A DNA stretch of 64,000 nucleotides. It comes from Heliocidaris tuberculata. Taxonomy: Eukaryota > Echinodermata > Echinoidea > Camarodonta > Echinometridae. Under the pieces are notes generated by a model. That model saw only the letters and a program-made list of their open reading frames with translations. It ran no database searches and was not told where the DNA came from. The DNA is taken from positions 4,796,577 through 4,860,576 of the forward strand of contig CM046845.1 of NCBI GenBank assembly GCA_025618425.1, in the 5' to 3' direction. Shown in pieces: positions 52,201 to 60,091 of the stretch (position 1 is the stretch's first letter; each line of letters starts with the position of its first letter). The position numbers and the translations under genes are program-made.

Positions 52201-53475
52201 ATTCCACTCACTTCATCTCATACCATTCGATAACTCTTTCTTTAAAGTAGCAAATAGGATATTTTTGTGAGCTACATGAATGCGCTACACACGTCATTCT
52301 CTAAAGTACACCTGCTGTCTTCTCCCAATCCTTTCTAGAACACGAAATGAGCATCCAGATGTATTACCGTTCCACCGACGTCGGACTGCACCATGTCCAG
52401 GCCCAAGGAGGCTGCATGATCTATTTCCGCGAGCCTTACGATGCCGAAGTCCGGCGCAACATGCAGTTGATCCGGATGCCCGACATCAAGGACATCCCCG
52501 AGACCGAGGTCAAAGGAAAACCCCGCGAGTACATCGGCAAGATCCTGGACTGTTGCGACAAAGGGTGAGTGTGGTTTCCGAAAACCCTTGATCACTCAGC
52601 GTCTCAGCCGAGAACTGACAATATCAAATATCAATATCTTACAAAACGTCGTATGAGACAACGGCTCACTGTCTGCATAAGTTTGAGCAAATATAGGAAT
52701 ACACCTTGCTACTGTGATTGTATTAATCTTATCTTATGTCCGAGGAAACAATGACAGATCATCTGATGAACCCGTTTTACGACATATTTTATCTCAACAA
52801 AAACATTTCCAATCGTACTTTACTCTAAAGACGGTGTGTCTTCAAGGTAAAAAAGAGCTCCTAGGAATTTTACTCAAAACTTTAGTTTCAAACAACACTG
52901 ATGATTTAGAAGGGAAAAAAAGACTGAAGAGATAATTCTTTTTGTCCCGTAGGTTGTCTTTGACCTGCCGTGATGGTTGTATCTACGTCAAGCGTCACTG
53001 TCGCAGCGTTCTCTTCTGGAGTACTTCGGAAGACGGGACTAGATCTGAGAAGCTAGAACGCGACGTCGAGACCAAGATCTTCGATCTCGACCGCTTCCGT
53101 CAACATCTTCGGCAATACTACGAGGGCACCATCCAATCGCCTGTCGTTCCCGAGATCAACTTCAGCATCGCGCAGAAGCTTTGCGACGCCTTCGAGCTCA
53201 AGGCCTGCTTCATCTCGTTCGTGGTGCGACCCCTACGTGCTGTAGAAGAGCTGCGGACACTCAACAACGATGCCAGGTCGCTCCCGCACAGCAGTCACAG
53301 CGGGCTGCTCAAGTTCTCAGGTCCCGATATGCACAATGACGTCTTCCCAGTGACCAGTGTTTCGCCTCTTCTAGCACAGGCAGCTGCTGGGCTGGGCCCG
53401 TGGGGCGACATGGGCCCATACGCCGCGTCGTGCCCCATGGTGCCCCAGCCTACGGCCACGCTAGTCCAACATTAA
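32467..53475 (+). CDS. irf4-like: Interferon regulatory factor, IRF4/8/9-like (11 coding exons, 665 aa)
   Basis: Spliced model: join(32467-32486, 38667-38868, 39208-39385, 47547-47620, 48368-48431, 49391-49464, 50676-50730, 51009-51272, 51625-51942, 52339-52564, 52953-53475). All ten introns are GT-AG and every junction keeps frame, giving 1,998 nt including TAA. Residues about 22-133 form an IRF winged-helix DNA-binding domain (motifs IPWKHAGKQDY, WKTRLRTALNK, QLDIPEPYRVYKLLP). Residues about 418-588 form the IRF-association domain (RDGCIYVKRHC, KLERDVETKIFD). The family is nuclear transcription factors that bind GAAA-repeat sites and pair through the association domain. The DNA-binding domain is closest, from memory of the family, to IRF4/8/9. 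The linker (134-416) is far longer than the roughly 110 residues of vertebrate IRF4. The tail (589-665) is low complexity. No frameshift or internal stop is seen, so the gene looks intact. Exact orthology to IRF4 versus IRF8/9 is not resolvable here. Confidence 0.93.
32686..32711. mobile_element. One-ended MITE terminus in IRF intron 1
   Basis: CCCTCTTGCATAAAAAGTTG matches the terminal repeat of the 24395-24535 element. No matching second end is found nearby, so this is a truncated relic. Confidence 0.55.
33581..33630. repeat. (CT)n microsatellite
   Basis: About 24 CT units in IRF intron 1. Confidence 0.95.
35920..36068. repeat. CT-rich microsatellite
   Basis: Interrupted CT/TATC units leading into a pure (CT)n run of about 55 nt, in IRF intron 1. 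Confidence 0.95.
36301..36348. repeat. Poly-C and (CA)n microsatellite
   Basis: Short C run followed by about 16 CA units, in IRF intron 1. Confidence 0.95.
38481..38656. repeat. CT-rich tract merging into exon 2 acceptor
   Basis: Pyrimidine-rich CT/CTTT units run to within about ten bases of the exon 2 acceptor and provide its polypyrimidine tract. Confidence 0.9.
38667..38868 (+). CDS. irf4-like: IRF exon 2, N-terminal half of DNA-binding domain (residues 7-74)
   Basis: Acceptor CTGTAG ends at 38666 and donor GTAGGT starts at 38869, phase 0. The exon encodes the start of the IRF fold: RLRPFLITLIDSGKVKGLQW, then KIPWKHAGKQDY. Trp residues of the signature repeat are present at GLQW and IPW. 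The first expected Trp is Phe29 (TTC at 38731). The KHAGKQDY stretch matches vertebrate IRF4/8 almost exactly. The polypyrimidine tract of its acceptor is the end of a 180-bp CT microsatellite. An internal Met9 could serve as an alternative start if exon 1 were not used. Confidence 0.93.
39208..39385 (+). CDS. irf4-like: IRF exon 3, C-terminal half of DNA-binding domain (residues 75-134)
   Basis: Acceptor TGTGCAG ends at 39207 and donor GTAAGT begins at 39386; the exon leaves phase 1. It encodes LWSRNTGKYKEG, the recognition helix WKTRLRTALNK and the closing strand QLDIPEPYRVYKLLPKK, which resembles vertebrate IRF4 (QLDI..PY.VY...P). Two further signature Trp residues (76 and 95) are present. 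The recognition-helix position normally occupied by Cys (RCALN) is Thr101 (ACC at 39286). GC content is clearly higher than in the surrounding introns. Confidence 0.94.
39471..39645. repeat. GT, poly-C and TA runs after exon 3
   Basis: (GT)n at about 39471-39499, C run at 39503-39512, and (TA)n at about 39607-39645. All are within 260 nt of the exon 3 donor. Confidence 0.93.
42362..42650 (-). mobile_element. tRNA-derived SINE with (ATT)n tail, full length
   Basis: On the reverse strand the tRNA-like head reads GTGGTATAGTGGTTCATT (A box) and GAGGGTTCGAATC (B box). A unique body (GTCTTTTGGCAAGACATTTG, AAGCGCATAGGGACGTTA) follows, and an (ATT)n tail lies at 42362-42382. A diverged copy is at 63.25-63.53 kb. 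Confidence 0.88.
43351..43660. repeat. 300-nt polypurine tract (GA, GGA, GAA repeats)
   Basis: (GA)n, then GGAGGA, then GAAGAA-type units, almost free of pyrimidines. Overlapping ORFs are Glu/Lys/Arg or Pro/Ser/Leu repeats and are not genes. Confidence 0.93.
45561..45846. repeat. G/C homopolymers and CT run in IRF intron 3
   Basis: G run near 45562, C run near 45739, (CT)n at about 45757-45791 and another C run near 45834. Confidence 0.9.
46502..46588. repeat. (CT)n microsatellite, about 35 pure units
   Basis: Preceded by a short C run. The longest pure CT run in the gene, in intron 3. Confidence 0.96.
47363..47735. repeat. CT tracts on both sides of IRF exon 4
   Basis: CT units at 47363-47406 upstream and 47641-47735 downstream surround the 74-nt exon 4 (47547-47620). 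A T/C run also sits directly at its acceptor. Confidence 0.9.
47547..47620 (+). CDS. irf4-like: IRF exon 4, linker (residues 134-158)
   Basis: This 74-nt exon is too short to stand out as an ORF. The acceptor GATAG ends at 47546; the leading GT completes a Ser codon with the A from exon 3. The frame then reads through GGSNANNK and HPVCHEYPPATGRS to the donor GTAAGC at 47621, phase 0. It has no domain match. It lies between a T/C-rich tract upstream and a CT microsatellite that starts about 20 nt past the donor. Support is the good splice sites and exact frame continuity. Confidence 0.8.
48368..48431 (+). CDS. irf4-like: IRF exon 5, linker (residues 159-180)
   Basis: A strong acceptor (long pyrimidine tract, TTCTCAG) ends at 48367 and the donor GTAAGC starts at 48432. 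The 64-nt exon enters in phase 0 and leaves in phase 1, reading PRSTGGNIRAF and HSTGSYPTGI. It is Ser/Thr/Gly-rich with no recognised domain. Exons 4 and 5 together form a phase 1-1 unit of 138 nt. Confidence 0.8.
49391..49464 (+). CDS. irf4-like: IRF exon 6, Tyr/Pro/Ser-rich linker (residues 180-204)
   Basis: Acceptor CTCCTGCAG ends at 49390 and donor GTGAGT starts at 49465. It enters in phase 1 and leaves in phase 0, exactly as exon 4 does, and has the same 74-nt length. It encodes CPEMPHSSYPSHYPSIYDY then PYQSP, with six tyrosines or more in 25 residues. That composition suits an activation or low-complexity interaction segment, which is inference only. Confidence 0.82.
50676..50730 (+). 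CDS. irf4-like: IRF exon 7, linker (residues 205-223)
   Basis: Acceptor CTTGACAG ends at 50675 and donor GTAAGT starts at 50731. The 55-nt exon goes from phase 0 to phase 1, like exon 5, and reads MYDVSMGPYATGLSPTSG. The segment GPYATGL resembles GSYPTGI of exon 5. No domain is recognised. Confidence 0.8.
51009..51272 (+). CDS. irf4-like: IRF exon 8, His-rich linker (residues 223-311)
   Basis: Acceptor AAATTCAG ends at 51008 and donor GTATGT starts at 51273. The exon is symmetric (phase 1-1, 264 nt). It opens with a His-rich stretch (YYPHHQQ, RHHPYHTGHRLHHN), passes a Ser/Gly run, then becomes acidic and Met/Asn-rich (AELNEITEVINEDLSTGN, NMDVDIQTQMKMD). No domain is recognised. The acidic helix-prone part could be an activation segment (inference). 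Confidence 0.86.
51495..51567 (-). mobile_element. tRNA-derived SINE head in IRF intron 8
   Basis: The reverse strand reads GTGATGGCTAAGTGGACAGA and then CTCGGGTTCGAAACG, a tRNA-like A/B-box pair. The adjoining GATGTCTTGCCAAAGGCATT (51470-51489) matches the shared SINE body. Confidence 0.7.
51625..51942 (+). CDS. irf4-like: IRF exon 9, linker (residues 311-417)
   Basis: Acceptor CTGAACAG ends at 51624 and donor GTGAGT starts at 51943. It is symmetric (phase 1-1, 318 nt, 106 residues). It is Asn/Ser/Gln-rich (MHQYINNNDPSQMNYHDP), with a Ser/Arg-containing stretch (LQRSYSSRADYDQQSSPP), and ends in a short basic-acidic segment (CRRAIKDEDSH) just before the association domain. No domain is recognised; GC content and frame continuity support coding. 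Confidence 0.86.
52339..52564 (+). CDS. irf4-like: IRF exon 10, first part of IRF-association domain (residues 417-492)
   Basis: Acceptor CTTTCTAG ends at 52338 and donor GTGAGT starts at 52565, leaving phase 2. It opens the association domain with MSIQMYYRSTDVGLHHVQ (compare the LxVxLYYR opening of IRF4), then GGCMIYFREPYDAEVRRNMQ and a Lys/Glu-rich loop before YIGKILDCCDKG. The family fold is a SMAD-MH2-like beta sandwich used for dimerisation and for contact with partner factors. Confidence 0.92.
52953..53475 (+). CDS. irf4-like: IRF exon 11, end of IRF-association domain, tail and stop (residues 492-665)
   Basis: Acceptor GTCCCGTAG ends at 52952; the first G completes Gly492. The core reads LTCRDGCIYVKRHCRSVLFW, then KLERDVETKIFDLDRF, a helical segment (LRQYYEGT), INFSIAQKLCDAF and the closing strand FISFVVRPL near residue 586. 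These match the association-domain core of IRF4/8 in order and spacing. The remaining 77 residues are Ser/His/Gly/Pro-rich (SHSGLLKFSG, AAAGLGPWGDMGPYAA) and end at TAA 53473-53475. In vertebrate IRF4 the tail after this domain is autoinhibitory; whether this one is cannot be told. Confidence 0.94.
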
Positions 53476-54078
53476 GAGTTAAAGCCCTGTACAGGGATTG
53501 AGTCGTCTATAGATTCGGGCTGAAGAACGATCAACGATGACGAGTCTATGTGTATACGACGCATTGTGGTGACTCTGTATCTTCTGTTAGTCGAGTCGAC
53601 ATAATCCGTGCACTATTTTCCCATCATTGTAAGCAATACAAACATTTTAATCGTTTACCCTCATATGAGTCTGCATCTGTTGTGAGACAAGGATGTATGC
53701 CACCTTTCTTCTGATCTGAATACATCTTTCAGTTCATAAGCTTCTGTTGTTTCGCCAGCGCAGTCACATCTCACTACTCACCATTAACTTATTCCACCAA
53801 GCTTTATTTCTTGGGCAAACATCTATACACTTTGCTTTAAAAATAGGGGCACAAAGTAGCGGATCTAGTAAGAATGCAAAATATTATGTAAGACTTTTTC
53901 ATGATTTATTGGCATTGTTATGACTTGTTGGCACCAGACTGACTAGCAATATCACCTCTTAACTAGAGCAACTCCCTATGTCATAAAAATTTAGTCGCCT
54001 TCGACAACACTCACCTCACCCCCATCCCCGTGAGTCTTACAAGACCACAATACCAGTTACTTGACTACTGGAATAGAG

Positions 54079-54728
54079 TGTATATAATGGGCACCAAGAC
54101 AGCGTAAATGTACGGAAAGAATGTTCAGCATTTTGAAAAATATTTATGTGACAGCACTTGTGTTCTTTAGTTCTAAGTCGTAGGTAATCGGTATCACTAC
54201 AGGCGAAGTATACATCAGCGATCTTGTAGATAGACTTTTTACACAAATCCTTTGCTGATGTAAGGAATACAATCATTTTTGTTTTATGTAGATATGATAT
54301 TAGAAGCTCTTTCTAAATGCATGTTGTACATTAAAGTTCTTGCCTATTAAAGTTGTACATTTCTTATTTGTCGCTTCCGCATATGGAATTGTAAATGCTG
54401 TAATTTATTATATAAGCTTGTTTGTATATATTTCAATACTGTTCTTTTTTATTTATGTGTATGATCCAATCTTCTTTTTTCCCCAGTTGACCTTTCTTCC
54501 GATCACATCGAATCTATTTTGTTACAATTCCCTTAGTCAGCTGAATACAATTCTTGAGACTTAATTCTGAACTTTAAAAAAAAAAAATTAAAAAAATAAA
54601 AAAATTATTTCATTAATATTATTTTTTGCCGCGTGATTCTTTCAGCAAAAAGTGCCTTCAAAGCAAAGATGAGTCAAGTGAAACTATCTGTGATGTAATT
54701 AATGATTTGTATATAAATACTGTACATA
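54079..54728 (+). promoter_or_regulatory. Cluster of six Pumilio-type UGUANAUA motifs
   Basis: TGTATATA at 54079, 54423 and 54708; TGTAGATA at 54235 and 54287; TGTACATA at 54721. A seventh (TGTAAATA) is at 54892, beyond the second AATAAA. Pumilio/PUF proteins bind UGUANAUA in 3' UTRs and usually repress or destabilise the mRNA. The AT-rich background raises the chance rate, but six in 650 nt on the sense strand is notable. Confidence 0.5.
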
Positions 54729-54782
54729 TATTTTCCTTCTGCTTATTTTTCTATCTGGAAACTTCGTAGGCTACAATCATTC

Positions 54783-54822
54783 CGATGAAAGTCGGCAGAC
54801 AAGTCTGTAAAGACTTTCATCG
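54783..54822 (+). promoter_or_regulatory. Hairpin next to polyadenylation signal
   Basis: CGATGAAAGTC (54783-54793) pairs perfectly with GACTTTCATCG (54812-54822). The loop contains a second short stem (CAGAC with GTCTG). The hairpin ends three bases before AATAAA at 54826, so it would be presented right beside the cleavage signal. Confidence 0.6.
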
Positions 54823-54825
54823 AAA

Positions 54826-54831
54826 AATAAA
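54826..54831 (+). promoter_or_regulatory. Polyadenylation signal AATAAA
   Basis: Canonical hexamer on the sense strand, 1.35 kb after the stop codon and just past a perfect 11-bp stem. An earlier AATAAA (54595-54600) is in a simple A-rich run and is less convincing. Confidence 0.5.
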
Positions 54832-55915
54832 AGACGTTGCCGATTTAGATCAGTATTGTGATAGAAAGTGCGGGATAGAAATTACGCTGCTTGTAAATAC
54901 TGAAACAAGAAAAAAAGACTGTTTTCAAATCAATTATATTTTTTAACCACGACTGGATATGTTTCGTGTGTGATTCCACTTCGGAAGAATGCTCAAAATA
55001 TACAGTATGCATGCACCTAAAGTTGATCCCTGCTCTTCGACTTTCGTATTAGGGGAAAAAGAAACTCTTGTCTTGTATTGCCCTTATTATACAACAGCTC
55101 CATAATCTTGCCATGGAAATTATTGTAAACATGTACGCCGACATAAAATCACGATATCGCCTGTAACAATGATAATGCCGAAAATGTGATATTGTACAGT
55201 TTTCTCGACACTATAAATATATGTCTACCAAGATCAAACTTAATCGTAGATAACCATGTGAAACTTATGAAAGACACCTTTTAAAATGCTTGAAGCTTGC
55301 CATTTTATTAACCCAATTTATGTTGTAGAGCTTAGTATAATTCCCGTATAGTATGTAGTTAGTAATTCTGAGTAGAAACAGGAATCGGACATCCTGTTAT
55401 TCTGATCTCTCCAAAAAGAGGACCTTTTCTGAAGAAAAAAAAATTGACACCGGGCAGGTTCCCGCGATGCTTGTTTGTCTTGTAAATTGTTCAGTGAGAA
55501 AAATAGTATAGGAATAATTTCGTGCACAATTTTAGTCTTTCCGTGTTATCTCGATACGATTATTATGTTCTCGGTTTTGTTGGTGCTATATGGCCAGACA
55601 TGATACGAAGTTAACAGAACTGTCGTTATCTTGTGTTCAATTTCTGCGGTAGTCTGTTTTCTTATGTCAATGTGAGTTTTGTTTGAAAATACACACAAAA
55701 ATATGAAAGCATTACTCCAGTTTGGTGAAAGATTAGTTATTTCCAGTGAAGTATTGTGCGAATGTGAGAAAATATATAATTTTGAAGATTATGAGATTAT
55801 TAGAGTGAGAGGGGTGAGGAAGAGAAAGGAAAGAGAGAGAGAAAAAAAAGGAAAGAGGAAAAAAGGAAAGAGAAGAAAAACAAGTGAATGAGTAAATTAC
55901 GCAATGCGTAATAAA

Positions 55916-57077
55916 TGTCCCCGCCGGAAGTGCAGATCTGTGGAAATTAACTAGCCTGAACCTTAAAACTTCAGTGAAAAACTTTAGTGAATAAAATAAT
56001 AATGTTACTGCATGCAAAAGAAGAGAATACCAACAATGCATGTATACAACTGAAATATAAAACATGAAAACATTATGAACCTTCAGCCATTTTGAATAAA
56101 TTTGCATAAATTTGCATGAATAATGAATTTCAAAATTCTGTGTAGAAGTTTGGAAGCCCCCACCCAGCCCTATCAGATAAAACAATCGGAATCAAAATCC
56201 GATGTGAAATAGAGGAGAAGTAGCATTTTTCGTCAATTTTGAATAAATTTGCATAAATTTGCATAAATAATGAATTTCAAAATTCTGTGTAGAAGTTTGG
56301 AAGCCCCCACCCAGCCCTATCAGATAAAAAAATCGGAATCAAAATCCGATGAGAAATAGAGGAGAAGTAGCATTTTTCGTCGATTTTGAATAAATTTGCA
56401 TGAATTTGCATAATTAATGAATTTCACGATTCTGTGTAGAAGTTTGGAAGCCCCCACCCAGCCCAACAGATAAAACAATCGGAATCAAAATCCGATGTGA
56501 AATAGAGAAGTAGCATTTTTCGTCAATTTTGAATAAATTTGCATAAATTTGCATAATTAATGAATTTCAAAATTCTGTGTAGAAGTTTGGAAGCCCCCAC
56601 CCAGCCCTATCAGATAAAATAATCGGAATCAAAATCCGATGTGAAATAGAGGAGAAGTAGCATTTTTAGTCAATTTTGAATAAATTTGCATAAATTTGCA
56701 TAATTAATGAATTTCAAAATTCTGTGTAGAAGTTTGGAAGCCCCCACCCAGCCCTATCAGATAAAACAATCGGAATCAAAATCCGATGTGAAATAGAGGA
56801 GAAGTAGCATTTTTCGTCAATTTTGAATAAATTTGCATAAATTTGCATAATTAATGAATTTCACGATTCTGTGTAGAAGTTTGGAAGCTCTCACCAAGCC
56901 CTATCAGATAAAACAATCAGAATCAAAATCGGCCAAGAAATGACGGAGAAGTAGCATTTTCTAACATTTGAGCACACACGGACAGACGGACGGACGGACG
57001 GACACACACACACACACACGCACACACGAACGGAGCCCGTTTCATAGTCCCCTCGCGAACTTCGTTCGGCGGGGACA
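55916..57077. mobile_element. Terminal-inverted-repeat element carrying a 147-bp satellite
   Basis: Starts TGTCCCCGCCGGAAG and ends CTTCGTTCGGCGGGGACA, which are inverted. The inside holds six head-to-tail 147-bp units and then a GGAC / CA simple repeat (about 56975-57020). The layout, short TIRs around a tandem core, resembles the Pearl-type non-autonomous elements known in bivalves. No ORF is present. Confidence 0.75.
56091..56960. repeat. Six-unit tandem array, period 147 bp
   Basis: Units start at 56091, 56238, 56385, 56528, 56675 and 56822, marked by TTTGAATAAATTTGCAT. The spacing is 147 bp except one of 143. The last unit diverges near its end. All units share AGTTTGGAAGC and CGGAATCAAAATCCGAT-type sequence. 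Divergence between units is a few percent by eye. Confidence 0.93.
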
Positions 57078-57236
57078 AAAAGGAAAGAATACAAAAAAGG
57101 AGAGAAAAGAGAGAGAGATGGGAGGGAAGAGGGAGAGTGAGAGGAATGGCGGATTGAGATGGTTATGCGACACATGCTCCTGCGACAAGTGCTCCAGGAT
57201 GAATATTCTACACTAAACGAATTTTCAACTTTAGCT

Positions 57237-57378
57237 CTGGGCCCCGTTTCATAAAACTTGTCATCAATGACAAGTTGCAATAACTGTTATAAGCTACTGA
57301 AATCCTTGCAGCTGATTGGCCGAGAGCAAATTTGTCGGTAAAAATCACCGACAAGACACTTGATGAAACGCCCCCTGG
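57237..57378 (+). mobile_element. MITE family A, copy 5
   Basis: CTGGGCCCCGTTTCATAAAA start, GATGAAACGCCCCCTGG end, and an intact core TATAAGCTACTGAAATCCTT. Confidence 0.88.
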
Positions 57379-57699
57379 ACCAACCCAATACCTAACCATA
57401 GCTCTAATCCATACCCTATAGCGCCGGTAACTGCTACTCTGACCCCAGCTATATCTTTGACGAAATAAAGCCAGGCGCAAACATCACCTGGGCAAATGTG
57501 GGAGCACCGATTATTAGAGATTAAGAGAGGGGGAGAGAAAAGGTGATTAGGTGGTGAGAATTATAGTAACCACTTTCGTCTCGGACACAAGTTCAAATTC
57601 AAATTTATTGAAATAGAATCCTGACACAAGTGGATTATCATTAAACAAAACATGCACCCTATGTACCAATAAATCTATACCAGTACTTTGCTCTCTTTC

Positions 57700-57704
57700 T
57701 CTCC

Positions 57705-57737
<33 letters not shown>

Positions 57738-57778
57738 CTTCTCTGTCTCTCTCCCCTCTCCCACTCTCTCTCTCTTTC
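57700..57778. repeat. C run and CT-rich tract
   Basis: About 12 C then CT units with interruptions. The reverse-strand ORF across it is Arg/Glu repeat. Confidence 0.93.
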
Positions 57779-58317
57779 TTTGTCTCATCATATATATACG
57801 AACCCGAACTCAACAAACACTCCTGACAACGCTCAAGTACTTGTTGGAATGGTGAAAACGGATCAAGTGAAGTTATGGTTTCTCTTAACATGAAATGATG
57901 TATTTAGCATTAGGTACCGGCGAGAGAGACATTATACAGTGGTGTCTAACAGATGAAAACGAAAACATCGGGGTGAATACAGGAACAAATATTGGAAAAG
58001 TGTTATGACGTTTTTTTTTTTTTTTGGGGGGGGGGTTTGGTTGTTTTATCTCCGGAAATGATGCAGACTCTATTAATATCCTATAGTATATTAATGAAAA
58101 ATAAAACGATGAAAATGGTCTGTTAACTCTGTTTCATTTATACTGGGAGAAAATTTATCAAAAAACGCAAAAAGTTCTCATTCATCCCGTTTTACGGTAC
58201 CTCTGCTTCGTCTTCTTCCCAGTGAGCGACCGCAATCAACTAGTCGATTATTATGTCACTTTGAAAAGAGGTCAGCGTAGCACATTGCAGTAATTTATTT
58301 TCTTGATAACTTTAATT

Positions 58318-58674
58318 GAAAGCACACATGACGATGTAAAATATGAATTAACGTTCATTCCTGTAGAAAGAATTCATAGTGTTTGATAGCAATATAAGTT
58401 TCTCTAGTATGTTGCAGGAAACTAGATTAATAAAGAGTCGATAAACTGCTTTTATTTTTTTCCGCATTCTGTTTTTTGTTTGTATGTTTATTTGTTTGTT
58501 TGTACTTTGAAGTTGTTTTTGCTATCTGACATGCCCGGTTCTGGAATTAATTCACCATGAAATTTACCATGAATACATGAAAGTACCCGAGTACAAGACT
58601 TATATTGCTATCAAACACTATGAATTCTTTCTAAAGGAATAAACTTTAATTCATATTTTACATGAGTGCTTTCT
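58318..58674. mobile_element. Inverted-repeat element with 65-80 bp arms
   Basis: Left arm about 58318-58400 and right arm 58598-58674 are inverted. AGAAAGAATTCATAGTGTTT and GATAGCAATATAAGT at the left match the right-arm complement base for base. Differences elsewhere are few (for example a 6-base insertion in the left arm near 58330). Confidence 0.82.
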
Positions 58675-59090
58675 CTGATTATCATAGGAGGAACTACCAG
58701 ATCGTGATAATCCAGCCATTATTCAGAAACAAAATTAATTTTCAAAGTTCACAGAACTTTCTATCTTTTCCTTCAGAAATAATTCATGGTGTCAATTATC
58801 AAACTTTGTCCATGTGATACTTCACCTTGCAAACCCTTCATAAAACAAATGTCACATTCAAAACATGAACATTCAATATTCAAAAAAATGAAAAACAAAT
58901 GACTGACTGAAAATAATGGTCACAAACACATCATGTGAAATTGTTAAACGTTTTAGTAAAACATATCATTAATACAAATAATGTAAAAAACATGATAAAC
59001 ATGCTCATAATTATGATTATTATTGTATGTTATGATCAACACAGCATGGAATGACATTATAAATCGCATTATCTGTATTTAGACATTGTC

Positions 59091-59378
59091 AGCACTGTTT
59101 ATTAAAAAGGCAGTAAGAGTGACTATTCTTGAATATTCTACAAATTTATGGAAACATGATTCTCATCTATTGCTTTATTTTAATAGATGAACTCCATTTT
59201 TGCCTCTGAAATAACACATAACTTAACCCTATTAAGCATTGTTTATTAAAAAGGCAGTAAGAGTGTCTATTCTTGAATATTTTACCAATTTATGGAAACA
59301 TGACTCTCATCTATTGCTTTATTTTAACGGATGAACTCCTTATTTGCCTCTAAAATAACAGATTACTTAAACCTATTC
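59091..59378. repeat. Tandem duplication, two 144-bp units
   Basis: Unit 1 begins AGCACTGTTTATTAAAAAGG at 59091 and unit 2 AGCATTGTTTATTAAAAAGG at 59235. They differ at roughly one base in fifteen by eye. No coding content. Confidence 0.9.
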
Positions 59379-60091
59379 AGATTTGGGTTTTTTAACCAAA
59401 AAAAGGTGGGGTCAAATTGACACCCTCCCCCCCCCCCCCCCCCTCCCCATGACAATCCCAGCTTATAAGGTCAAAACAGCACTAAACACTATAGAAATAT
59501 AATCTACTTTTAATGCAATCATATCATGTATAGAAGATATTTGTAACATACATATGATGCGTTTCCCATGAAAATACACTAGACAGAAAAACACTTTGCA
59601 GGCCTTCTGAAACTAGGAAAGCATGAGTACTTCAGAAAAACCTATCAATTTCACATTCATATTTATTTTAATAAGTTATGTATTCCATTGACCTGTAATA
59701 TGACTATTCTGAGCCAATTCAAAGATGTGAAAGATCATCCAAAAAACCTAAAAAACTTAACAACAAAAACAATATTTCATATAGAAAAAAAACTAGATGT
59801 GGTTTCCATTAAAATCATCCTCCTGACTTGGTATGTTTGTGGTTGACGTCCTGGAAAGTTTTCAAAACTTCTTACATTAAAGCTCACCTTGACTTCTGCT
59901 ATTGGAATCGTATTTCAGGAGAAACTGATTCAAACTAAGTATGAATTGCCATATGCGTTGCTTATAGACAGGCAAAATATTAGCAAATTGAACAAACTTG
60001 CCTAAAATCGCATTCACTGTAAAGCACACAATGAGACTGCATGTTATTCAAAAGGGTCATGACGATGAGCTGGATCTTCTTTTGCTCATTA

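Larger units (their letters stand above)
53476..54850 (+). other. irf4-like: Putative IRF 3' untranslated region
   Basis: AT-rich sequence follows the TAA. Candidate polyadenylation signals AATAAA occur at 54595-54600 (after an A-rich run) and 54826-54831 (after a hairpin). The end at about 54850 is inferred from the usual 10-30 nt spacing after the second signal. Six UGUANAUA motifs lie within it. Confidence 0.55.

Noticed and set aside
56091..56960. Regular repeats resembling a CRISPR array
   Set aside because: The units are contiguous 147-bp tandem copies with no unique spacers, in an animal genome.
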